From the NCBI RefSeq assembly GCF_000515415.1, contig NZ_KI911783.1, forward strand, positions 4,454,392 through 4,518,391: a stretch of DNA of 64,000 bases, given 5' to 3'. Of this stretch, positions 51,086-60,537 are shown piece by piece; positions within the stretch are counted from its first letter, which is position 1, and each line of letters begins with the position of its first letter. Made by a program: the position numbers and the translations under genes. The DNA is from Bradyrhizobium sp. WSM1417. GTDB lineage: Bacteria; Pseudomonadota; Alphaproteobacteria; Rhizobiales; Xanthobacteraceae. A model generated the notes under the pieces. It searched no databases, had not been told where the DNA came from, and saw only the letters and a list, made by a program, of their open reading frames with translations.

Positions 51086-52897
51086 ATGGCATACGAAACA
51101 GACGTGCTCATCATCGGCGCCGGGCCAACGGGCTCGACGACCGCTCTGGCGCTCGGCAATTGCGGCGTTCGCAGTCACATCGTGTCGCGCGGCAACTGGA
51201 TGGCAGACAGCCCGCGGGCCCACATCACCAACCAGCGCGCCAATGAGGTCTTCCGCGATCTCGGGATCGCGGACGACGTCGCCAGGTACGCGAGCCCCTG
51301 GGAGCTGATGGGCGACACGACCTTCACGACAAGCCTGGCCGGCTCCGAGCTGATCCGGATGCGGACATGGGGGACCGGAGACGATCGCCGCGGCGATTAC
51401 CTGCGTGCCAGTCCGTGCGGAATGGTCGATATCATCCAGCCACTGCTCGAGCCCATCCTGTTCCAGAAGGCGGCCGAGAAGGGTGCGACCTTCGCATTCA
51501 ACACCGAGTATGTCCGTCATGAGCAGGATGCGGACGGCGTAACGGCGACGCTGCGAGATCGCCTGGATGGGCGTGAGTACACCATTCGCGCACGCTACAT
51601 GGTCGGCGCGGACGGCGCTCGATCCATGGTGGTGGACCATCTCGGGCTTCCGATCGAAGGCCAGATGGCGCGCGCCGGCACCGTCTACACCATCTTCAAC
51701 GCAGATCTGTCCAGGTACAGCAAACATCGGCCGAGCATCCTGAACTGGATCGTCACTCCGGACGCGAGCTTCGGGGAGATTGGCATGGGGCTGCTGCGGG
51801 CCGTGCATCCGTGGACGCAGTGGATCGCCGGTTGGGGCTTCGATATCAGCAAGGGCGAGCCGGACCTCGCGCCGGAAGCGATCATTCCGAAGATCAAGGT
51901 GCTGATCGGCGACCCTTCGGTCGACATCGACATCGTGAGAACCTCGATCTGGTACGTCAACCAGGCCTACGTGACCCAGTATTCGAAGGGTAGGGTGTTC
52001 TGCGGCGGCGACGCGGTCCACCGGCATCCGCCGTCGAGCGGGCTCGGCAACAACACATGCGTACAGGACAGTCACAACCTCGGTTGGAAGCTTGCGTACG
52101 CCGTGAAGGGTTGGGCCGGTCCGAAGCTTCTGGAAAGCTACTCGCAGGAGCGGGCGCCGGTCGGAAAGCAGATCGTGCTGCGCGCCAACCAGTCCCGGCT
52201 CGACTATGCCCCGCTGAACGCATGCTTCCGCGTGCCGGGCGCCGAGAATCCGGTCGCCGCCGGCATCGCGCGTTTTCGCGATCCGGGCCCGGATGGCGTC
52301 GCGGCCCGGAAGGCGGCGCAGGCCGCGCTTGATCTCAAGCAGACGGAATTCAATGCCCAGGGTACCGAGATGAACCAGCGGTACGTATCCTCGGCCGTGA
52401 TTCCCGACGTCGGCGGCGAGCCAGAGCAATGGCGGCGAGATCGCGGCCTCTACAATCAGCCAACGTCGCGCCCGGGTGCCAAGATCCCGCATGCGTGGCT
52501 CGTCGATCGCGACGGCTTGCGGGTGTCGACCCTCGACGTGACGGGTAAGGGCCTCTTTACCGTCGTGACGGGCCTCGTTGGCGTCGCATGGAAGGAAGCG
52601 GCACTGCGCCTTGACCTCCCGTTTCTCCGGGTCGTCGTGACGGGCTCGCCCGAAGCGCAGGACCTCTATTGCGAGTGGCAGCGCATTCGCGAGATCGAGG
52701 AAGCTGGAGTTCTTCTTGTTCGCCCCGATGGTGTGGTCGCCTGGCGCGACATGGAGGGGACTTCGGACCCCGGAGAAGCCGTGGACCGGCTGACCGCTGC
52801 GATACGGAGGGTCCTCGATGTTTCGGACCTTTCGGCGATCCCGCGCGAGAAGCCGCAGCCGCCATCGAAGCCCAGCGGCACCCCGCTCTTCGCCTGA
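51086..52897 (+). CDS. TfdB-type FAD-dependent aromatic hydroxylase
   Basis: 603 residues. A single-component flavin monooxygenase adding an ortho hydroxyl to a phenolic ring. The dinucleotide fold is VLIIGAGPTGSTTALALG, then PRAHITNQRANEVFRDLGI, RYMVGADGARSMVV and VFCGGDAVHRHPPSSGLGNN, which is the GD motif. Length and the HITNQR, FNAQGTEMNQRYVSSA and PGAKIPHAWL blocks match 2,4-dichlorophenol 6-monooxygenase (TfdB, about 598 residues) better than MhpA (about 554). The C-terminal thioredoxin-like part is present. It lies 45 bp after mhpB. The exact phenol is unknown. Confidence 0.9.
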   Translation: MAYETDVLIIGAGPTGSTTALALGNCGVRSHIVSRGNWMADSPRAHITNQRANEVFRDLGIADDVARYASPWELMGDTTFTTSLAGSELIRMRTWGTGDDRRGDYLRASPCGMVDIIQPLLEPILFQKAAEKGATFAFNTEYVRHEQDADGVTATLRDRLDGREYTIRARYMVGADGARSMVVDHLGLPIEGQMARAGTVYTIFNADLSRYSKHRPSILNWIVTPDASFGEIGMGLLRAVHPWTQWIAGWGFDISKGEPDLAPEAIIPKIKVLIGDPSVDIDIVRTSIWYVNQAYVTQYSKGRVFCGGDAVHRHPPSSGLGNNTCVQDSHNLGWKLAYAVKGWAGPKLLESYSQERAPVGKQIVLRANQSRLDYAPLNACFRVPGAENPVAAGIARFRDPGPDGVAARKAAQAALDLKQTEFNAQGTEMNQRYVSSAVIPDVGGEPEQWRRDRGLYNQPTSRPGAKIPHAWLVDRDGLRVSTLDVTGKGLFTVVTGLVGVAWKEAALRLDLPFLRVVVTGSPEAQDLYCEWQRIREIEEAGVLLVRPDGVVAWRDMEGTSDPGEAVDRLTAAIRRVLDVSDLSAIPREKPQPPSKPSGTPLFA

Positions 52898-52921
52898 CAC
52901 ACAAACCAACGAGATCGAGTC

Positions 52922-53803
52922 ATGAGCGACACAAGACCAGCGAACTTCTCCAGCGTCTGGGCCGACCTGCGGGGCGTGTCCTTCAAGCAGCACTTCATCG
53001 AGGCCGGCGGAATCCGGACCCGCTGCATCGAGTCGGGCGACCCGTCCAAGCCGCTCGTCCTGGCGCTGCACGGCGTCGGGGGCCATGCAGAGGCATATTC
53101 GAGGAATTTCGGCCCTCATGCCGATAGCTTCTGGTTCGTTGCCATCGACATGCTGGGACACGGTTGGACCGACAAGCCCGCGATCGACTACCAGGTCAAG
53201 GACTACGCCGGCCACGTGCTTGCTGTCCTCAAGACCCTCGATAGGGACAAGGCGATGATCAGCGGTGAATCGCTGGGTGGATGGGTCGCGACCTATCTCG
53301 CCGTACATCGTCCCGCCGTGGTGGAGAAACTGGTCCTCAACACCGCCGGCGGTTGGACCGCGCACCCGCAGGTGATGGAACGACTGAAGAAGCTGTCGAA
53401 CGAGGCTGCTTCCGATCCCGCATGGGAGCGGATCAAGACACGCCTCGAATTCCTGATGTGCGACAAGAGCATGGTCTCGGACGATCTCATCGAGACCCGT
53501 CGTGCGATCTACGCGCAGCCGGGATTCGCCGACACGATGAAGCGGATCATGTGTCTGCAGGACATGGAAATCCGCCGACCGAACATGATCACCGCCGACC
53601 AGTACCGGTCGATCAAGGCTCCGACCATGGTCGTGTGGACCTCGCATGATCCGACCGCCACGCCGGAGGAAGGCAAGCAGATCGCGGACATGATTCCGGG
53701 TTCGAAATTCGTCGTCATGAACCGCTGCGGCCACTGGCCTCAGTTCGAGGACGCGGAGCAGTTCAATCGCCTCCACATCGAATTCCTCCGGACCGGCAAG
53801 TAA
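52922..53803 (+). CDS. Alpha/beta hydrolase, probable meta-cleavage product hydrolase
   Basis: 293 residues. Likely splits the ring-fission product into 2-hydroxypenta-2,4-dienoate and a carboxylic acid, the MhpC role. HGVGGHAEAY is the oxyanion segment, the nucleophile is in ISGESLGGWVATYLAV, the acid in WTSHDPTATPEEG and the His in CGHWPQFEDAEQF, all in standard order. It lies 24 bp after the hydroxylase and 11 bp before the hydratase. Relation to MhpC is by fold and position; the chain is divergent from E. coli MhpC. Confidence 0.85.
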   Translation: MSDTRPANFSSVWADLRGVSFKQHFIEAGGIRTRCIESGDPSKPLVLALHGVGGHAEAYSRNFGPHADSFWFVAIDMLGHGWTDKPAIDYQVKDYAGHVLAVLKTLDRDKAMISGESLGGWVATYLAVHRPAVVEKLVLNTAGGWTAHPQVMERLKKLSNEAASDPAWERIKTRLEFLMCDKSMVSDDLIETRRAIYAQPGFADTMKRIMCLQDMEIRRPNMITADQYRSIKAPTMVVWTSHDPTATPEEGKQIADMIPGSKFVVMNRCGHWPQFEDAEQFNRLHIEFLRTGK

Positions 53804-53814
53804 GGATCGTTGAC

Positions 53815-54597
53815 ATGAACCAGCAAACCAAGCACGGCGAACTCGCCGCCCGGATCCGCGCGGCTTACGCCGGCACCCCGATCGCGCCTATCCGGACGCA
53901 ACTTGCCGAGCTTGACGTCGATACGGCCTATGCCATCCAGCAGGAGAACACTGCGCACTGGGAAAAGGAGGGGCGGCGCGTTGTCGGAAGCAAGATCGGA
54001 TTGACCTCCCGTGCGGTCCAGAAGCAGCTCGGCGTCGATCGCCCCGACTTCGGCGTACTCTTCGCCGACATGATCGTGGGAGAAGACGAGCCTGTCGCCG
54101 CGGTACGCGTCCTGCAGCCGAAGATCGAGGCGGAAGTAGCCTTCTTAGTCGACCGCGATATCGAGATCGAAACGCCGACCGTGGCCGACGTCGTGCGGGC
54201 AGTGGCCTATGCGATGCCCGCCCTCGAGATCGTCGGCAGCCGTATCAACAATTGGGATATCGGGATCGTCGATACCGTCGCCGACAACGCTTCGTCCGGG
54301 CTCTTCGTTCTTGGAGGGCCCGTCCGGCGGCTGGATGGCTTGGACCTCCGCGCCCTCCAGATGCAGATGACGAGGAAGGACGAGGTCGTCTCGAAGGGGA
54401 CGGGCGCCGCCTGCCTCGGCAATCCGCTTAACGCGATGGCCTGGCTCGCCGGCGAGCTGGCGCGTCGCAAGCGGCCACTGCGTGCCGGCGACGTCGTTCT
54501 CTCTGGAGCGCTTGGACCGATGGTGCCCGTGGATCCGGGCGACGCATTCGAGGCCAACATTGCCGGGCTCGGGACCGTTTCGGCACGATTCGCCTAG
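53815..54597 (+). CDS. mhpD: 2-keto-4-pentenoate hydratase (MhpD type)
   Basis: 260 residues. Adds water to 2-hydroxypenta-2,4-dienoate to give 4-hydroxy-2-oxovalerate. Family blocks: IQQENTAHWEKEGRRVVGSK, KIGLTSRAVQKQLGVDRPDF, LQPKIEAEVAFLV (metal-binding Glu pair) and LEIVGSRINNWDIGIVDTVAD. It is the last gene of the operon. No aldolase (MhpE) or acetaldehyde dehydrogenase (MhpF) follows, so completion of the pathway must be encoded elsewhere. Confidence 0.93.
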   Translation: MNQQTKHGELAARIRAAYAGTPIAPIRTQLAELDVDTAYAIQQENTAHWEKEGRRVVGSKIGLTSRAVQKQLGVDRPDFGVLFADMIVGEDEPVAAVRVLQPKIEAEVAFLVDRDIEIETPTVADVVRAVAYAMPALEIVGSRINNWDIGIVDTVADNASSGLFVLGGPVRRLDGLDLRALQMQMTRKDEVVSKGTGAACLGNPLNAMAWLAGELARRKRPLRAGDVVLSGALGPMVPVDPGDAFEANIAGLGTVSARFA

Positions 54598-54654
54598 CCG
54601 CACGAGCCGTATGCGTGGTGAACTCCTCGGGTGGCGGCGGTGCAGTCGACGTCG

Positions 54655-55284
54655 TCAAGGCGCCGGACACGCCGCTCCGGTCTTCACCCACGCCTCCACC
54701 AGCGCGCCGGCCTGCGCTTGCGTGCCCGGCACGGGCGAGCGGCCGAAGCCGGGCTTCCAGGCCCAGCCGACGAGGGTGTCCTTGCCGATATGGTCGATCA
54801 GGTCTTCCACCTTGCGCCCGCCATTGCGCGCGGGATCCCTGATCTGCTCGCAGATCTCGCCGACGGATTTGCCTTCCCATGCCATCTCGCGCGGGGCGAG
54901 ATGCCATTCGGGATGGCCGGGCATGCGGCCGGGCTCGAAATTGGCCTTCTGGTGGCAGCTGTTGCAGCGCATCGCCTCGAGGCCGTGGCCGTCAGCGCCG
55001 CGCGTGACCGGCGGCTGATGCAGGCGGGCATTGTCGCCCTGGTGCGGCCTGTCGCCGGCCGGATGACAATTGGTGCAGCGCGGATGCGTCAGCACCTTGC
55101 CGAGCTCGGTGAAGATTGCGGCCGAACGCTTCTCTGTGTCGCCGATCGAAGCAAAGCTCTCGGGCGCGGCGAGGGCGTGGCTTGCCGTCTCCGACGCCGC
55201 GTAGCCCGCACTGAGACTGCCGGCGAGGGCGGCGACCACGGCAATCATCTTGAACCGCACGTCGGGGATCATGATGCGTGTCAC
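54655..55284 (-). CDS. Periplasmic c-type cytochrome, two CxxCH motifs
   Basis: 209 residues with a signal segment ([20 protein letters not shown]). Two heme sites are visible: [12 protein letters not shown] and [14 protein letters not shown]. The C-terminal part holds [14 protein letters not shown] with no third motif. Its ATG overlaps the stop of the iron-sulfur subunit gene by four bases (ATGA). It is probably the electron acceptor from the molybdenum hydroxylase, passing electrons to the respiratory chain. Confidence 0.85.
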   Translation of the reverse strand: MTRIMIPDVRFKMIAVVAALAGSLSAGYAASETASHALAAPESFASIGDTEKRSAAIFTELGKVLTHPRCTNCHPAGDRPHQGDNARLHQPPVTRGADGHGLEAMRCNSCHQKANFEPGRMPGHPEWHLAPREMAWEGKSVGEICEQIRDPARNGGRKVEDLIDHIGKDTLVGWAWKPGFGRSPVPGTQAQAGALVEAWVKTGAACPAP

Positions 55285-55805
55285 TTGGTGGCCATGAGGT
55301 AGCGCTTCGAGTCGGCGAGGATCACGTCGCGTACCGCCTCGTGATATTTGATGTAGCCGGTGCAGCGACAGAGATGACCGTCGAGCGCATCCGCGATGGT
55401 CTGCTCCAGTGCTTCGCGCGCGACCGGTGCCCGCGACAGGCGCTCCAGCAAGACCTGACCCTCATTGAGGAAGCCGGCGGTGCAATAGCCGCACTGAAAG
55501 GCGAAATGCGCGATGAAGGCCTTTTGCAGGGTCGAGAGCTCGCCGTCCCTCGAGTGCCCCTCGACGGTGCGGATCGACTTGCCGTCGAAATTCACCGCGG
55601 GCGCGACGCAGGTCGGGCTGGTGGTGCTGGTGCCGTCGGGGGCGTCGACGATGACGGCGCAGCTCAGGCATTGCGCGGCGCCGCAGCCGAACTTGGTGCC
55701 GGTCATGCCCAGCATCTCGCGCAGAAAATCGTTCATCGAGAGATCATCGCGGACGTCCATCGGGCCGTGCTTCTGGCCGTTGATGGCGAGGCTGAGGGTC
55801 GTCAC
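55281..55805 (-). CDS. [2Fe-2S] small subunit of a molybdenum hydroxylase (IorA/CoxS type)
   Basis: 174 residues. The first cluster is in [18 protein letters not shown] with a later SPTCVAP; the second is in [11 protein letters not shown] and [12 protein letters not shown]. This is the xanthine-oxidase-family small subunit that relays electrons from molybdenum to the cytochrome. The start is GTG 55805, overlapping the large-subunit stop (GTGA); a longer open frame upstream is antisense-like extension into the large subunit. Its stop overlaps the cytochrome start. All three genes are therefore translationally coupled. Confidence 0.9.
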   Translation of the reverse strand: MTTLSLAINGQKHGPMDVRDDLSMNDFLREMLGMTGTKFGCGAAQCLSCAVIVDAPDGTSTTSPTCVAPAVNFDGKSIRTVEGHSRDGELSTLQKAFIAHFAFQCGYCTAGFLNEGQVLLERLSRAPVAREALEQTIADALDGHLCRCTGYIKYHEAVRDVILADSKRYLMATK

Positions 55806-58579
55806 GCGAGCACTCCCTTCAATAGGCTTGCGGTGACCGGCAGCGCGCGGAAGCGATGGCCGGTAGCGTCGTGGATGGCGTTGATCAGCGCCGGCACGAT
55901 CGGGATCATCACGACCTCCGCCATGCCCTTCGGCGCTTCGTCTGCCGTTTGCGGCTTCAGCATCTCGATCTCGAGATCGCGGAGCGGCAGGTCGGAGCCG
56001 CGTGCGACCAGATAGCGCCCGAGATTCCATTCGCCGTTGCCGGGACCGCCCTCGAACGGCGGCAGGGTTTCGAGCAGCGCGTAACCGACGCCCATGGCGA
56101 AGCCGCCCTGGGCCTGGCCCATCACCACCTCGGGCACCAGCGCGGTGCCGCATTCGAACACGCTGTAGGCCTTGGCGATGCGCAAGCTCCCGGTTGCGCG
56201 CTCGATCTCGACGCGAACGACCGTGCCGCACATCGAGGTGTAGGCGGTGCCGATCCGGTTGTTGTCGGTCGGCGGAAACTTGACGCTGGTGCGGTTGATC
56301 CGCTCGAACTTGCCGTTGCCTTTGCGGATCGCCAGCGCGTCGATGTCGGCGCGGTATTGCTCGCCGGACAGCGGGAAGCGGGCCCGCGACCACGCCCAGC
56401 GCGAGAAGCTGTGCGCAACCGCACCGGTGACGAAGCCGCGCGCGTGAGCCGTCGCCGCAAGCGCAGGGAGGCCGAGTGGTTCGAGGCCGGGCATGGTGAG
56501 CTGGCCGTTCTGCCAGCTTGCGGCGGCCCATTGTCCCGCGCGCGGATCGGTCTTTGCGATGCGCCACAGCTCGAGCGCCGCGGGCCACAGGCCGAAGCGG
56601 AAAATCACGCGGGCGGCTTCCGCGGCGGAATGCGTGCCGACATGGGCGCCGATCGAGGAGCTCGTTGGCGAGCTGATCGCGGGCACCCAGCGCGGATTTT
56701 TCTCCGCGGCATTCTGGGTCTTCTGGTCCATGGTGGAGGGATCGCCCGATGTGATCAGCCCGAGCACGTCATAGCTGTCGACGCGGGCGACCGAGACCTC
56801 GTCGGCGATGGCGCCGAGATGGCCGGCGACCCGGTTGGCCAGCGCCGTCCCGACGCCGTTGCCCATCTCGACATGATCGCAGAAGATCACGATCTTGCCG
56901 TCAGGTCCAAGCTCGACACGGCCGAGCGAGCCGTCCGCCCCGGAGCCATAGTCTTTCGTGACGCAGGCAACGCCGGTGCCGACCAGCCGATCCGAGGATG
57001 TCTGCTTGAACTGCGCCCGCTGCTGCCAGATCGGGTGCTGCTCGAGCTTGTCGAGGATTTCGGGCGTGCGCACCGAGACGATGTAAGGATTGCCCGTCAT
57101 GGTCCGACCGTTCTGCGGCAGCGCATTGCGCCGCCGGAATTCGATCGGATCGCGCTTGAGCTCGGAGGCGGCTTCGTCGATCAGGACCTCCAGCGCCGTC
57201 ATGGCTTGCAGGATGCCGTAGCCCCGCATCGAGCCCGCGCTCACGCCGCGCGAGTGCACCGCGACGGTCCTGACGTCGACCTTCGGAATGTCGTAGATGC
57301 CGATGGCGCCGGTGGCTGCGACGACGGCGACGCTCGCCGAGAAATGGGCGAGCCCGCCGCCATCGAGCACGTGATCGGCGGCGAACCCCTTGATCTTGCC
57401 GGTCGCGCGATCGATGCCGATGCGCGAGCGCATCTTGATCGCGTGGCGTTTGATGCCGGCCTGAAACTGCTGGTAGCGGTCATGCGCCAGCCGCACCGGC
57501 TTGCCGGGAAAGCAGACCGCCGCGAGCGCAACATAGAGAATGAAGGGCGTGTGATCGCGGCCACCAAAGCCGCCGCCGACATGGGCGAACTGCGCGTTGA
57601 TATGCGCCGGCTTGTAGGGCGCGCGGGCCTTGGCCAAGAGGTGCGCGATCGACTCCGCCGCCTCGTAGGGCGACTGCACGCCAAGCAGCAGTTCGAGATT
57701 GCCGCCCTTGCCGTCGTACCAGGCGAGCCCGCATTCCGGCTCCAGGAACATCGGGTCGACCGATTGCGTCTCGAACTCGCGGTCGAGCACCAGCATGGAG
57801 GCGTCATCCGCTGCAAGCTCCGCGCGGATCTGCTCGCCATGTTTCGCCGCCTTGGCGTAATCCGCCGGCATGTCCTTCGCGAGCGGCGACCACACCGGCA
57901 GCGCCGCGCTTTGCACCTTCTTGGGCGAGACCCAGCCGGCCTGGAGCGGCGAATAGACATCCGGCTTGTCAGGCGAGGGACCTGCCACGCGGGTGAAGCG
58001 AAAGGCCCCGTAATCGGGCACGATCACAGGCCCGGTCTCCTCGCCGAATTGGACGAACGTGCCGTCGCGCAGCGCCAGACGCGCCTGATCGAAGGCGTCG
58101 AATTTTTCGAAGATCAAAATCGCGACCGGCTGCCCGAGATAAAGCGGCGTCTTGCCGATCGGACAGAACAGGTCGCCCGCATAGAATTCCGGCACCTGCG
58201 TCCCGATCCGATCGAGATCGGCGGCTGTCACCACCACCGACGGCTTGAGCGCGCCGCCGAGGCGGGCGAGGTCGAGTCCGGTATAGACATGCGTGGCGTC
58301 GTTGGCGCGGACCAGGATGGCGTGCGAGGTGGCCTGCGGCCAGCCCGCCAGATCGTTGGCCCGGAAGTCGGAGGCGTAAAGTTTCGCACCGGTGACCTTG
58401 GCGACGCCGTCGACACGGCCGGCGCCCGTTGTCGCGGGATTGAACTTGCCGCGTCCGGGCAGCGTCTCGTGCGCTGCGAAGGGCACGCCCGCCGCGGACG
58501 CCAGATGTGACAGGCTGACCGAGATGCCTCCCGCCGACAACCACTTCACGAACTCACGTCGCGAAGGCCCCATGATCAT
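55802..58579 (-). CDS. Tat-exported molybdopterin hydroxylase large subunit (IorB type)
   Basis: 925 residues. The N-terminus has a twin-arginine signal (GPSRREFVKWLSAGGISVS), so the enzyme folds with its cofactor and is exported. Xanthine-oxidase-family cofactor loops are seen: AHVGGGFGGRDHTPFILYVA, GVSAGSMRGYGILQAMTALE and GQAQGGFAMGVGYALLE. The active-site Glu region near the C-terminus reads GMAEVVMIPIVPALI, then DATGHRFRALPV. Isoquinoline 1-oxidoreductase and periplasmic aldehyde or N-heterocycle dehydrogenases share this layout; substrate undetermined. It diverges from the multicopper oxidase gene. Confidence 0.92.
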   Translation of the reverse strand: MIMGPSRREFVKWLSAGGISVSLSHLASAAGVPFAAHETLPGRGKFNPATTGAGRVDGVAKVTGAKLYASDFRANDLAGWPQATSHAILVRANDATHVYTGLDLARLGGALKPSVVVTAADLDRIGTQVPEFYAGDLFCPIGKTPLYLGQPVAILIFEKFDAFDQARLALRDGTFVQFGEETGPVIVPDYGAFRFTRVAGPSPDKPDVYSPLQAGWVSPKKVQSAALPVWSPLAKDMPADYAKAAKHGEQIRAELAADDASMLVLDREFETQSVDPMFLEPECGLAWYDGKGGNLELLLGVQSPYEAAESIAHLLAKARAPYKPAHINAQFAHVGGGFGGRDHTPFILYVALAAVCFPGKPVRLAHDRYQQFQAGIKRHAIKMRSRIGIDRATGKIKGFAADHVLDGGGLAHFSASVAVVAATGAIGIYDIPKVDVRTVAVHSRGVSAGSMRGYGILQAMTALEVLIDEAASELKRDPIEFRRRNALPQNGRTMTGNPYIVSVRTPEILDKLEQHPIWQQRAQFKQTSSDRLVGTGVACVTKDYGSGADGSLGRVELGPDGKIVIFCDHVEMGNGVGTALANRVAGHLGAIADEVSVARVDSYDVLGLITSGDPSTMDQKTQNAAEKNPRWVPAISSPTSSSIGAHVGTHSAAEAARVIFRFGLWPAALELWRIAKTDPRAGQWAAASWQNGQLTMPGLEPLGLPALAATAHARGFVTGAVAHSFSRWAWSRARFPLSGEQYRADIDALAIRKGNGKFERINRTSVKFPPTDNNRIGTAYTSMCGTVVRVEIERATGSLRIAKAYSVFECGTALVPEVVMGQAQGGFAMGVGYALLETLPPFEGGPGNGEWNLGRYLVARGSDLPLRDLEIEMLKPQTADEAPKGMAEVVMIPIVPALINAIHDATGHRFRALPVTASLLKGVLA

Positions 58580-58808
58580 ATCCTTGTACAGAGTTTCGAG
58601 AACATCGGGATGCGGCCAGCATGCGATGTCCGGAGGGCATAGGCGAGCGCCGGCGCGAATCCGTCACGATGCATCATGCAACGATAGAACGGGTGAGGAG
58701 GTTTACAACCGATGAATGTAGTGCGCTTGCGCTTCGAATTGTGGTTTCGTGCTTGCTTTAAAATCGAATCGAACGGAAGACGGTCCGGCAACAGGGGGCG
58801 CAATTCAA

Positions 58809-60416
58809 ATGCAGCAGGATTCGAACGGTGCGTCTTCAGTCACCGGCACCATGGGCACGACGACATTGTCGCGCCGTCAATTGCTGGATTGCGGTCTCAA
58901 AGCCGGCGCGTTGTCGCTGTTCGCAGGTGCCGCAAATGCCCAACACACCGTGCACGACCATGCGGGCACGTCCCACACCGCGGACATGTCGCCGAGCATG
59001 GGGATGGTCGCTGAAACGCCCGTTCCCGCCATGGACCAAGCGCTGGTCGAGCCCGAGGTGCGGCGGTCCGTCAATGGCGTGCTGAGCACGACCATTCGCG
59101 TCGGCTATGCCTATCGCCAGATCGGCGGCGTCAGGCTCTATGTCAGATCCTATGAAGGCGGCAGCCCCGGCCCGACCTTGCGCATGAAGCCCGGCGATAC
59201 CCTGCGCATCAAGATGATCAACGATCTGCCGCCGAACCGCGATGGATTGCCGGCCGACATCAGCCATCCGCACCAGTTCAACAACACCAATTTCCATTTC
59301 CACGGCGCCCATACCAGCCCGAGCGGGATTTCCGACAACGTCATGCGCTCGATGGCGCCGGGCCGCAGCTACAACATCGAAATCACCCTGCCGGCGGATC
59401 ACACCAAGGGCACCTATTGGTATCACCCGCATCACCACGGCAGCGCCGACATTCAGATGTCCTCCGGCATGGTCGGCGCTGTCGTCATCGAGGGCGATTT
59501 CGCCGAAATTCCAGAGATCGCGACCGCCCGCGAACGGCTCATGGTGCTGACCCAAGTGGTCTATGATGCCAATGGCATGGTCGAGAATTTCGAGACACTG
59601 TTTCCCGAGACCGCGACGCGTTTTCTCGCCATCAACGGCCAGCGCCGGCCTATGATCGAGATGCGGCCCGGCGAGGTGCAGCGCTGGCGCATCCTCAATG
59701 CCGCCTATCAGGACGACATGCTGCTCGACCTGGAGAAGCACGACCTCCAAGCGATCGCCTATGACGGCATCCAGCTCGGCGCCATGCAGCCGCTCAAGCA
59801 GGTCCTGATCGCGCCCGGCCAGCGCGCGGACATTCTGGTGAAGGCAGGCGGCCCCGGCACCTACGCCTTCAACGCGGCGCAGTACGACCAGGGCCATCCT
59901 TCGCCAGTGGGACCGCTGGCGCGGGTCGTGGTGTCAGGCGCGCCCATGGACATGAAGCTGCCGCGGGCCCTGCCGCCGGCGCCGCTCGCGACCATCAAGG
60001 ATTCCGAGATCACCAACCGCCGCAAGGTGGTGCTGTCGGCCACCGCGCCGGAGGCGGATGCCGCCGGCCATTGGCAGGAATTCGAGTTCTTCGTCGACGG
60101 CAAGAAGTTCGATCCTGGCCGCATAGATCAGCGGGTCAAGTTGGGCGCGGTCGAGGAGTGGACCATCGTCAACACACATGAGCATGACGACCACGTGTTC
60201 CACATCCATACCAACCCGTTCCAGGTGATCTCGGCCAACGGCAAGGCGCTGGCGGTGCCGGAATGGCGGGATTCCGTGATCGTGGAGCGCAAGGGCGGGC
60301 AGGTCGTGTTCCGCTCGCGCTTCATCGATTTCACCGGTGTCTACATGCTCCATTGCCACATGATGAACCATGAGGAGATGGGCATGATGCAGACCGTGGA
60401 GGTCTACAAGGCCTAA
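58809..60416 (+). CDS. Tat-exported multicopper oxidase
   Basis: 535 residues. A twin-arginine signal (TLSRRQLLDCGLKAGALSLF) precedes cupredoxin domains. All copper ligands are present: NFHFHGAHTSPSG and YWYHPHHHGSADIQMSSGM in domain 1, and DDHVFHIHTNPFQV with MLHCHMMNHEEMGMMQ in domain 3, including the type 1 Cys and axial Met. The N-terminal mature region is His/Met-rich (HTVHDHAGTSHTADMSP), as in copper-responsive oxidases. It probably oxidises Cu(I) or phenols in the periplasm. ATG 58809 is chosen; ATG 58749 lies ahead of the signal. Confidence 0.92.
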   Translation: MQQDSNGASSVTGTMGTTTLSRRQLLDCGLKAGALSLFAGAANAQHTVHDHAGTSHTADMSPSMGMVAETPVPAMDQALVEPEVRRSVNGVLSTTIRVGYAYRQIGGVRLYVRSYEGGSPGPTLRMKPGDTLRIKMINDLPPNRDGLPADISHPHQFNNTNFHFHGAHTSPSGISDNVMRSMAPGRSYNIEITLPADHTKGTYWYHPHHHGSADIQMSSGMVGAVVIEGDFAEIPEIATARERLMVLTQVVYDANGMVENFETLFPETATRFLAINGQRRPMIEMRPGEVQRWRILNAAYQDDMLLDLEKHDLQAIAYDGIQLGAMQPLKQVLIAPGQRADILVKAGGPGTYAFNAAQYDQGHPSPVGPLARVVVSGAPMDMKLPRALPPAPLATIKDSEITNRRKVVLSATAPEADAAGHWQEFEFFVDGKKFDPGRIDQRVKLGAVEEWTIVNTHEHDDHVFHIHTNPFQVISANGKALAVPEWRDSVIVERKGGQVVFRSRFIDFTGVYMLHCHMMNHEEMGMMQTVEVYKA

Positions 60417-60537
60417 GCTGCGGCTCGAATTGCGCGGATTTGGCGGCGGGCAGGGCTGATCCGGGCTTGGCCGGGCTTCCCCTGGCGGCCCGCATGGCCT
60501 ATTGACGCTGCAACGCAACAATCCCCCAAAAAGACCC

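Noticed and set aside
51041..53776. A 911-codon minus-strand open frame
   Set aside because: Antisense to the flavin hydroxylase and hydrolase genes, which have intact motifs; no domain is recognisable.
55806..56588. N-terminal extension of the [2Fe-2S] subunit into the large-subunit gene
   Set aside because: The in-frame extension is Arg/Pro-rich and unlike the family; GTG 55805 with a 4-base overlap fits the small subunit.
55856..58510. An 884-codon plus-strand open frame
   Set aside because: Antisense to the molybdenum hydroxylase large subunit.
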